From NCBI GenBank assembly GCA_947652855.1, contig CANTEO010000002.1, forward strand, positions 1 to 64,000: a DNA stretch of 64,000 bases, written 5' to 3'. Under the pieces are notes generated by a model, which saw only the letters and a list, made by a program, of their open reading frames with translations, did not search any database and was not told the DNA's origin. Shown here one piece after another: positions 24,765 through 34,100 of the stretch. This stretch comes from an uncultured Roseburia sp. Its GTDB lineage: Bacteria > Bacillota > Clostridia > Lachnospirales > Lachnospiraceae. Within the stretch, counting starts at the first letter, position 1, and every line of letters starts with the position of its first letter. The position numbers and the translations under genes were made by a program.

Positions 24765-26930
24765 ATGAAGAGAAAATTCAGCAAAGGGCAGGGGACGGCG
24801 ATGCTTTTGGCCATCGTCCTGGTTCTTGGGGCGCTTGCGTTTTATGCCTCTGTGATCCTCTCCTCCACAGGGATCGGTGAGGACATGAGCATTAAGCTTG
24901 GCCTGGATCTGGCGGGCGGCGTCAGCATCACCTATCAGGTGGAGGACGAAAACCCGACGTCTGAGGAGATCAAGGACACGATTTATAAGCTGCAGCGGCG
25001 TGTGGAGGGCTACAGCACAGAGGCGACTGCCTATCAGGAAGGCGACGACCGGATCACTGTCGAGATTCCGGGAGTGACGGACGCGAACGCCATTTTGGAC
25101 GAGCTTGGAAAGCCGGGTTCCCTGGAGTTTCAGACGGAGGACGGCGAGACGTTCATGACGGGGGAGATGGTTGCGGATGCGCAGCCTGAGTCCATAAAGA
25201 ATAAAATGGGCAACAAGGAATTTGTGGTGGACCTGACGCTTACGGATGAGGGAGCGAGGCTGTTTGGCGACATGACGACGGAAAACGTCGGCAAGACGCT
25301 GCCAATCGTATACGACGACCAGGTGATCAGCGATCCGGTGGTGGATGAGGCCATCACCGGGGGCTCGGCTCAGATTTCAGGCATGGAGTCGTTTGAGGCG
25401 GCTGAGCGGCTGGCCTCCAATATCCGCGTCGGCGCCCTTTCCTTGCAGCTTAGCGAGCTGCGCTCCAACGTAGTCGGCGCCCAGCTTGGGAATTCCGCGA
25501 TCACCACCAGCTTAAAGGCGGCGGCGATCGGGCTTGTGATCGTCATGCTGTTCATGATGATCGTGTATTTTGTCCCGGGCTTTGCGGCTTCTGTCGCGCT
25601 TGCGATTTATACGTGCCTTGTGATAGCGGTCCTGTTCTTGTTTGAGGTCACGCTGACCCTGCCGGGAATCGCGGGCATCATTCTTTCTATCGGCATGGCG
25701 GTGGATGCGAATGTCATCATATTCGCGCGTATCCGGGAAGAGATTGGCACGGGGAAATCCGTGGGCGTCGCGATAGACACTGGGTTTAAAAAAGCCCTGT
25801 CCGCTATTGTGGACGGGAACGTGACGACATTGATCGCGGCCGCGGTGCTTGGCATGCTTGGCTCCGGCTCGGTGCGCGGGTTTGCAAGCACCTTGGCTAT
25901 CGGCATTGTCCTTTCTATGTTTACGGCCCTGGTTGTCACCAGGCTGATCTTAAACGCGCTTTATGCGGTTGGCCTTAAGGATCAGAAATATTTTGGAAAA
26001 GGGAAGGAGCTTGGCATGTTCCGCCTGATTGAGCGGAGGAATCTGTTCTTTGCCATTTCTGTCGTTGTGATTGCGGCCGGCCTGATTACAATGGGCGTGC
26101 GTGGCTCAAGCGGCAGCGCGTTGAATTACAGCCTGGAATTTATGGGGGGAACCTCCACGACGGTTCCGTTCGAGAAAAGCTATACGATTGAGCAGATAGA
26201 GGATGAGCTGGTTCCGATTGTAGAGGGAGTGACGAAGGACAGCGACGTTCAGGCGACCCAGGTGCAGGGGACGGATGAGGTCATCTTTAAGACGCGCAAC
26301 CTTTCTTTGGACGAGCGTGAGGCGCTCAATCAAGCGTTTGTAGACAAGTACAGCGTGAATGAGGATGAGATTCAGTCTGAGACCATCAGCTCTACCATCA
26401 GCTCGGAAATGCGTTCCGACGCCATTACGGCGGTGATTGTAGCGGTGATCTGTATGCTGATCTACATTTGGTTCCGGTTCAGCGACGCCAGGTTCGCCGT
26501 CAGCGCGATTTTAGCGCTGGTGCATGACGTGCTGGTTGTGCTGGCCTGCTATGCGATTGTGCGCATTTCCGTGGGCAACACATTTATCGCCTGTATGTTG
26601 ACGATCATCGGATATTCCATTAATGACACGATTGTTATTTTTGACAGGATCCGTGAGAATATGAAGTCAAAGAAGGCGCAGAACGCAGAGAGCCTGCGTG
26701 AGGTGGCAAATCTGAGCCTGACGCAGACGTTAAGCCGAAGCGTCAATACGTCCATCACCACATTTGTCATGGTATTCATGCTGTGGCTGCTTGGGGTGGC
26801 GACGATCCGGGATTTCGCGTTGCCGCTTATGGTAGGCTTAATCAGCGGCTCTTATTCTTCGATCTGCGTTGCGACGCAGCTGTGGTTTGTGTTTAAGCGT
26901 AAGATTGGGAAAAACAGGGTAGAAGCTTAG
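24765..26930 (+). CDS. secDF: Fused protein-export membrane protein SecD-SecF
   Basis: A 721-residue fusion. SecD makes up about residues 1-410: first transmembrane helix, LGLDLAGGVSI motif, large extracellular domain, then five helices. SecF makes up about 420-721, beginning at IERRNLFFAIS, with the LEFMGGT motif and its own six helices. SecDF uses the proton gradient to pull preproteins out of SecYEG. It follows the SCIFF maturase gene by 5 bases with GAAAGGAAGG as ribosome binding site. Given the number of very large secreted proteins in this window, SecDF would matter for their export. A strong terminator follows. Confidence 0.95.
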   Translation: MKRKFSKGQGTAMLLAIVLVLGALAFYASVILSSTGIGEDMSIKLGLDLAGGVSITYQVEDENPTSEEIKDTIYKLQRRVEGYSTEATAYQEGDDRITVEIPGVTDANAILDELGKPGSLEFQTEDGETFMTGEMVADAQPESIKNKMGNKEFVVDLTLTDEGARLFGDMTTENVGKTLPIVYDDQVISDPVVDEAITGGSAQISGMESFEAAERLASNIRVGALSLQLSELRSNVVGAQLGNSAITTSLKAAAIGLVIVMLFMMIVYFVPGFAASVALAIYTCLVIAVLFLFEVTLTLPGIAGIILSIGMAVDANVIIFARIREEIGTGKSVGVAIDTGFKKALSAIVDGNVTTLIAAAVLGMLGSGSVRGFASTLAIGIVLSMFTALVVTRLILNALYAVGLKDQKYFGKGKELGMFRLIERRNLFFAISVVVIAAGLITMGVRGSSGSALNYSLEFMGGTSTTVPFEKSYTIEQIEDELVPIVEGVTKDSDVQATQVQGTDEVIFKTRNLSLDEREALNQAFVDKYSVNEDEIQSETISSTISSEMRSDAITAVIVAVICMLIYIWFRFSDARFAVSAILALVHDVLVVLACYAIVRISVGNTFIACMLTIIGYSINDTIVIFDRIRENMKSKKAQNAESLREVANLSLTQTLSRSVNTSITTFVMVFMLWLLGVATIRDFALPLMVGLISGSYSSICVATQLWFVFKRKIGKNRVEA

Positions 26931-26951
26931 AATTTGAAGAGCGAGAGAGCG

Positions 26952-26998
26952 GCTTGGGGCGTCCTCCGTAAGGAGGGCGCCCCAAGCTTTTTTGTCTT
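26952..26998 (+). terminator. Strong intrinsic terminator after secDF
   Basis: A 16-bp stem (26952-26967 with 26972-26987, one G-T pair) with a GTAA loop, followed by TTTTTTGTCTT. Confidence 0.9.
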
Positions 26999-27056
26999 AT
27001 CTCTTATCTGAGGGATTTAGGGAGTGGAAGCGGACTTGTCCGCTTTGCTGTCTTCG

Positions 27057-27929
27057 TTACGGAAAATACCTCTTGGCCTGAGTGAGGGATAGGTTGAACT
27101 TTCTTTGGAGCTTTGACAGAATCTTCTCTTTTGAGACGCCGTCTTCCAAATAGCTTGCGATGAAAATACGAATGCTTTGCTCGATGCCCTGTTCGATGCC
27201 CTGCTCGATGCCCTGCTCGATGCCCTGTTCGATGCCCTGCTCGATGCCCTGTTCGATGCCCTGCTTGAAACCTTCTTCCATCCCCTCCTGAAATCCCTGT
27301 TCCATCCCGGAGGTTTTCGCTTCATGCATCATTTGGTTATAGTCGCGAATGGCTTTTTCCCGGGCTTCGTATTCCAATTGCTTTTCTCGGTCTTGGCTGA
27401 TGACTTTTAACTGTTGGTAAGCGTTTTCAATATATGCGTTCTTTTGAGCCAGCATATCAAATTCCTCCTTCTGCTCTGCGTTGATGAACTTTGCCCATAG
27501 TAGGATGTCGCTGTTGGACGTTTCCCATTCTTTGGGCAGTTTCGGAAGCTCGATGACGTGAAACTCGAGCTTATCTGTGTATAAGGTGTTCCGTGAGTCT
27601 TCGCGAATGTGGAAACGGGAGTAGTAATTTGCGTCCTCCTTGAACAGGTTAAAGTCCAGGATGCCTTGCTTTTCGTTTTCGCGGAGTTTCCGCAGATTGG
27701 TGTTCAATAGTTTTGTTTCCAGGATATCAGCCGGGTTTAAGTTCAGGACGGCTGACAGGAACCCTATCCTGGCCTGTTCATTTCTCATATGTTTTATCAT
27801 ACAGACAGCATACCGCGCGTCTTGAAAATAATCAAGCTGAGATTGCCGCTGATTTTTATTTGTGAAAAGCAGCAAGTTGAAAAATAAAATTAATAGGCAA
27901 ATATTTACAAAAAAATGAATAATTTCCAT
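27057..27929 (-). pseudogene. Decayed Rpn/PD-(D/E)XK (PF12784-type) nuclease family gene with QGIE repeats
   Basis: The 290-codon frame matches the Rpn-type family from ARIGFLSAVLNLNPADI and LLNTNLRK to FHIREDSR, LPKLPKEW, LLWAKFINAEQKEEFDM and the (QGIE)n tail. Two parts are wrong. KQGILD is joined directly to FNLFKE, whereas relatives carry about 70 residues between two ILD-containing segments, including the DxExQ part of the nuclease active site; that piece is missing in frame. The N-terminal 28 residues are an AT-rich hydrophobic stretch unlike the family, with fragments of a QLDYFQDARY start behind it, and a first plausible Met at 27800. I read it as an inactive mosaic remnant. The comparison is from memory of the family, not an alignment. 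Confidence 0.65.
27178..27270 (-). repeat. 12-bp tandem repeat encoding QGIE
   Basis: About seven to eight units of cgatgccctgct or cgatgccctgtt (plus strand) encode consecutive Gln-Gly-Ile-Glu steps. Two alternating unit variants show local duplication; 12-base steps keep the frame. Confidence 0.85.
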
Positions 27930-27982
27930 TGAAAATCGTATATTATTTGTGAAAAATGCCAGTAAAAAATAAAAAGGATACG

Positions 27983-27991
27983 TGATATAAT
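27983..27991 (+). promoter_or_regulatory. Extended -10 promoter of the giant adhesin gene
   Basis: TGA followed by TATAAT (27986-27991) lies in an AT-rich tract; the -35 box is poor. The transcript would carry a leader of about 165 bases to the start at 28166. Confidence 0.45.
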
Positions 27992-28090
27992 AAAAATGGA
28001 TATTTAAGGATGTATTTTCTGTACATTATCCACAATGAAGTGACAAAATGTCAGGAGGAAGGGAGGGAAGGCATTTTATTTTTGGGATAG

Positions 28091-28146
28091 TTACAGTGAG
28101 CAATTTGTCCCGGCGAAAGCCTAAGGACAGCGCAAAGCTATAGTTT
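28091..28146 (+). promoter_or_regulatory. Structured leader with GNRA hairpin, loosely similar to a c-di-GMP-I (GEMM) aptamer
   Basis: The leader contains GTGAGCAA, then TGTCC and GGACA enclosing a GGC-GAAA-GCC tetraloop hairpin, then GCGCAAAGCTATAG. The GAAA-capped helix followed by GGAC...GCAAAGC recalls the first half of class I c-di-GMP riboswitches. It differs in spacing (GGACAGCGC instead of GGACGC), and the usual second helix is absent before the GGAG ribosome binding site. Treat as a structured leader with a speculative assignment. Confidence 0.3.
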
Positions 28147-28165
28147 GAGAGAGGAGAAGTAACGT

Positions 28166-31100
28166 ATGCAATGGAAGAAAGTATTGTCGGGCGTCCTGAC
28201 TTGCGCTATGGTGTTTACCTCCGCAGCGCCGGGGATGCCGGTATTGGCCGCTGCCAAAACGGCCGGGGGGGGGTATTCTGGGAATAGCCTGAATGTAACG
28301 TCCCTTGGCTATCAGGTTCCGGCAGAAGGGGAGTATGCGTCGTCAGTGAAGGCGGGAGTGAGCGGCGGGCATTATGAAGAGATCAAGGACAGATCCGCTG
28401 CGCCTGTGGAGCTGGACGCGAATTTTAAGAGTAACGTAGTGAAGGGAAAGCCGGTCTATGCTTCAGGCAACAAAGGAACGGGCTATGAAGCGTCGAAAGC
28501 GGTGGATGATGACCTGGGCACCAGCTGGATCGGCTCAGACATGGGATCCGCGGCGCAGTGGCTGATGATAGACCTACAGGCGCAGAGCGTGGAATACGCA
28601 TCCATGCAGGTTGCGTTTGGCGGAAAGGCATGGGCTACAAAATATAAGGTTGAGACCAGCGCGGACGGCCAGGCTTGGGAGAGCGTGGCGTCTGTGGATA
28701 GGGCGCCTTCAAATAGCGGAGAGAGCGTGAGGGACACGTTCCGGCCAGAGGCGGCGGCGGACGGCGACAGCGGCCTGTCTGCTGTGGCAGCAGGCGCATT
28801 GAAGCGGTTTGTGCGGTTTAGCTTTGAGAGGAAAAATCCATATGCGGTGCAGGAGCATGCCGTTTCCGTGCAGGAGATCTCAATCATAGGCCTGACAAGC
28901 GGTACGGTTACGGATACTGCCGCTACAGGCGTGAGCATTAATCCGAATTCGCTAAGCCTTTCTATGCCGGGCGAGAGTGATTTTTCGGGAACAGAGAACG
29001 AACATATTGAGACCGGCAAGTCGGTGTACGCGTCGGGAGAGAATGCAGGAACTGCCTACAATGCGATTGACGGCAATAAGGGCACTTACTGGAGAAGCGA
29101 TGAGATGTGGGGGGCTGAAAATACGTTTTCACAGTGGGTGATGCTTGACCTTGAAGCGGCCAGCACGAAGGTGAGCGAGATCAAGCTGCACTATGAAGCG
29201 AAGGCATGGCCGACGGAATATACGGTGGAAACCAGCGCTTCCGGAGCCGACGGCTCTTGGGAAACTGTTGGATCACTTACAAAACCAGAAACCGAATTCA
29301 ATTCAGGCATAAACGACACGTTTGTGAGTACGTCTAACGTGAATGAGAACAACAATAGCGTCGCGCGGAAATCGTTGGATAAAACGATTCTCAAGCGGTT
29401 TGTGCGCTTTCATTTTACAAAGTTAAATCAAAAAGCCGGTGGGATTAGGCGTGTGTCTTTATATGAGGTAGAGATCAAGGGCATACAGGCCGAAGACCGG
29501 ACTGGTAAGCTGACGGCTGTTGTTACGTCTGACGATACGGCTCCTAAGGCTGTGGAATGGAGTTCCAGCGACGTTAACGTGGCGATGGTGGATCAGGACG
29601 GCAACGTGACGGCGAGGTCGAACGGCACAGCCACGATTACCGCGAAGGTGATCGGCACGGACAATGTGTCAGCGACGGCGAGCGTGACGGTTGGCTCTGA
29701 CGCGTCAGCGAGTGAGGCGTCGCGGCAGGCGGCGGCGGACGGCGCGCAGCCGGCTTCAGAGCAGGGAGCGGCTATGGCGGCTGCGGACGCCCCGGCGAAA
29801 ATTGCAGAGCTGGACGGCGTGTGGGGCTTTAACGATCAGCTGGAAGGAAAGGCTGACAAATTTAAGGTATGGGGCGATTCACAGATGGTGATCGCGTTTA
29901 AGCTGTATTTAAGGCAGCTTCCTTCCAGCGCTGAGGATGCGCGCGCGATTGTGGCGAAAGGCAGCCGGTATGGCGTAAGGCTGACGAATAACGGGCTTGA
30001 GCTGTATTATTTGAATGAGAGCGGCTCTACCGTTGCGGTTCCGTATGCCAACTGCTTTACGGCAGGCAGCCTGAATGCCTGGCATGATGTGGTTGCAGTC
30101 GTGAGCATGAAGGGAGCGGGCCCAGGCAGCCGGATTTATGTAGACGGACAGGCGTCTCCTATGGTGCAAGGCCGTGACATGATGGAACAGGCGGTAGATT
30201 ACCCATTCTCGCTTGGCTGCGAGGTGATTGATGGGGCTGCGGACAAAATGCTTACGGCAAACCATGGATATCTGGCTGACGTGCGCTTTTATAACAGCCG
30301 CGAGATGTCGGAAGGCGATCAGAATCTGTTTGTCCGGAGAATGAATCTGCAGACGCTGGATGGAAAGCAGGACAAGGGCTGGTCTGACATCAATCGGCTG
30401 ATGGAAGTGGTGGAGCCTACGGCGAATTTTACTTTGAACCCGTATACGGCGGCGACGGTTTGGGCGGATGCGGAAGGAAACGCGCTGACGGAAGAGGAAA
30501 CGTTTCGGTGCGGGACTGAATACACGGCGACGACGACGCTTACGGCGAAAGAGGGCTTTACGTTTCAAGCGGCCAATGTAGGGGATTTGACGGCTGCTGC
30601 TGGCTCCTATCGGCTTGAGAAGCTGTCGCTGGCAGGCTGTGGATCGGCAGACAGCGAGAAAACAGAACATGAGACGGACGGGCCTGCTTCCTGGGCGGTG
30701 GATGGCGATGAAAGCACGCATTGGCATAGCGACTACGGCACTACCCAAGGTCCTGTTGTGAATTTGAATACAACGCCAAAGCAGAACAATACATACACGA
30801 TTACGCTGCCAGCAAAGAAGGCGATTGGAAAGTTTGTATATGTTCCAAGACAGGATCACGATCCTGATCCGAATGGGAACATTTATGAATGTAATCTGCT
30901 GTACAGTGAAGAAAGCGGGGAAAACGCCCAGTTTAAGCCAATTGTGAATGGGATTGTAAGAGATGGCAATAAGGACAGAAAAATTGTGACTTTCGATCCG
31001 GTAGAGGCAAAGGCGATCAAGATTGAGGTGCAGCGGGCAAAAGGAAACGTGATTAGCGCAGCAGAGTTTTATCTGTATGAGGCTGTGCCGGAGAAGCCTG

Positions 31101-34100
31101 TCATTGAGAGCGCCCAGTTAAGTGAGAATAATACAGTCATGACGATAAAGGCGAAGTATTCGGCAGATCAGATTTCCTGTGGAAAAGAGCTGGAGAGCGC
31201 GTCTTTTGGACAGTCGATCAGCCTGGAGGCTGGCGGCGAATATCAGATCCAGCCAAGGCTGCTTGCCAGCGACGGCCGGCCGGCAGAAGAGCATCCTGGC
31301 CTTTCGGTGGAAGGCGTGACCTACTCTTATGAGGCGAAAGCGGAAGACGGAGAGGCGGATACGAATCTGATTACAGTAAGCAATACAGGAAAGGTGACAG
31401 CCAGAGATGCCGCGGGCAAGGCGATTGTCAAAGCTTCTGTGCAGATTTCCGGAAAAGAGCCGGTAACCAAAAATATTCCTGTGGAGGTTTTTGCCAAGGG
31501 ATCTATGCTGCTGTACCCGGATTTGAGCTATGCCTATCCGGCAGCCGGAGAGTATCCAAGGATCGCGACGGCGAAGCTTCAGCGGACAGATTTGACGCCT
31601 GTCATTAACGTAGTTACCAACAAAGGGGAAGGGGAGGCCGAGCTGCAGCAGGTTGAAGGCGCGGCGGACACCGTCTCTGTGCTGAAAGACGGCATAATGG
31701 GCTTCAATGGAAGGTATAAGGCGATTGCGTCCGATCAGCAGTTCAATGTCACGGACAATAACCCGATGGTAGTGACGCTTAGGTTCTGGCTTGAAAATCT
31801 GCCTGAAACGGTGGCGGGCAGATCGTATATGCTTTTCTCAAGAGGCGATCAGTATAAGCTGTACGTGAGCAACCTGGACGGCAATCCGACGCTGAAGTTT
31901 GAGGTCAAGAGCAACAACACATGGCATGATTGGAAGTATCCCATCACTGCGTTGGATGAAGGGAAATGGCATGACATCGTCGTCGTGGCCGATGGCAAAG
32001 GGACGACAGACAGCGTTGGGTTTTATGTGGACGGAAAACGGGCCCCAAAGAGCGGCGAGGCCGCGGCCGTCTCCATCACCAGCTCCGACAAACGCTTTGC
32101 GGTCTGTGACCAGGATGGAAGCACGACGGCGTACCTGACCGAAGAGGTTGGCTATCTGTCAGGGCTTCGGTTCTACAATATCAACAGGATTGACCCGACT
32201 GGCGTTTTGGCAGGAAAGGTCGATGTGCAGAAGCTTGGCGCGGAGCATGCCGACGCGGCGATCCAGAGCCTGGTGGACGTGGTGGAGCCGACAGCCTATA
32301 TTTCGGTTACGCCATACACCATGAGCACGGCCTGGAGCGCATTGGATGCAGACGGCAAAGAGACGGCGCTGTCTGGAGACAGTAAGTTTACGTTAGAAAA
32401 CATTGCAAAGAATGGCTATGTCGCCACAACGACGTTTGAGACGGTTGGCGATTTCAGATTTGGGTTTGACGAAACGGAGTTGGACAATATTGACTTTATC
32501 CATGTCTCCCCAGAGGTGAGCGCAAGCCTGGTAAGCCAGACGGCAGATGTGACCGAGGACGGGAAGAAGCTGACGATTAAGGTGACATTCAAAAAAGCGG
32601 GCATTCCTGCTTTGTCCTATCTGACCTATGTTTCTCCGGGGGCGGACAGGACAGTTAGGCGCTCACCGCGTTATGACGAAGAGGCGGCGAAGCCGTACTT
32701 TACGCAGGAGACGCAGTGGCTTAAGAATGGCACGGGTGAGGCGCTTGGAAATGACTACGCATTTGAGGCGATTACAGAAGCAAATTGGTATCAGGCAAAG
32801 ACAACGCTGACGGCGAAGGACGGCCATGTGTTTGACGGCAGCGAGGCATATATCAATGAGGTCAAGGGGAACGTCAATCCGCAGCTTTATGGAAATGTGG
32901 CCGCGGACAAGGCAATTGTGGTTGCGCCGGACGGAAAATCCATGACGATTACGGTGGATTATAAGACTCCGATTTACAGAGTGACGTTTGATACAAGCGG
33001 AGGGACTCCGGCTGAGGTGAACGGTGAAAGGGATCAGTCTGTCTCCGAAGGAAATCTGGCGGTGCAGCCGGAAGACCCGACCAGGGAGAACTTCAAATTT
33101 TTAGGCTGGTATACCGCGGCGGGTGAGGAATATGACTTTAGCGTCCCGGTGAACGCCAATGTGACGCTTAATGCAAAATGGGTGGAAGGCAAGACCATCA
33201 CCTTTGACACCAGGCTGACGGACGCGTCCGGAAACCGCATACAAAAGAAATTGTCTTTCGAGACGAATGAGCCGGTGACTTCTGTAGATCCGACGCAGTT
33301 AGACGGCATCAAGGGGAAAGAGATTACATTCCTGGGCTGGTTTACAGATGAAGCGTGCACAGAAGAGTTTGACGGATTCGGACAGCCAATCAACGAGAAT
33401 AAGACCTTATATGCGAAGTGGGAGGCAACGGTAACCTTAAAAGACGGGGATACAGTGCTGAAAGAAATGAAGGTGAATCCTCCTACGACGGTGGAGCTTA
33501 AAGATCCGGACAAAAAGGAAGGCTATAAGTTTAAGGGCTGGTTTAAGGAAGGGTCGGGTGACCCGGAAGATGAGTTTATCTCTGGCTCGTCTATCGTGTC
33601 GGAATCCCTGACCCTGACAGCGAAATGGGCGAAGCTGTATAAGGTGACGTTTGATTTCGGGATCACGGGCATGGATTCAAGCGTTGTGGAAGTCGAGGAA
33701 GGCCAGACTGTGGCAAAGCCGGATACGCCGACGAATGGGGATCAGATCTTCAAAGGCTGGTTTGAGGAAGGCAGCGACGTCAAATTTGACTTTAGCAAGC
33801 CTATTTCGAAAGACTGCACGATCCAGGCGCGTTGGATGGGCAAAGATGACGTATGGACGGTGACGTTCATGGATGGCGAGGAAAAGATAAGCGATGTTTT
33901 GGTGGAGAAAGGACAGAAGATGGATCAGTCTGATCTTCCTGCATTGGATCCGAAGGATCATTATCGGTTTGACGGCTGGTACACAGACGCGGAATGCACA
34001 GAGAAATTTGACGTAAGCACGGCTAATATTGAAGCGAATACGACGCTGTATGCGAAGTGGAGTCCGATCAAGGTGATGAAGATCACATTGGATCAGACGA

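Noticed and set aside
27178..27270. CRISPR-like array
   Set aside because: The 12-bp units are direct repeats without spacers and encode QGIE in frame.
29909..30859. Minus-strand frame of over 300 codons inside the adhesin gene
   Set aside because: Arg/His/Ile-rich antisense composition with no recognisable domain; the plus-strand frame is a clear multidomain protein.
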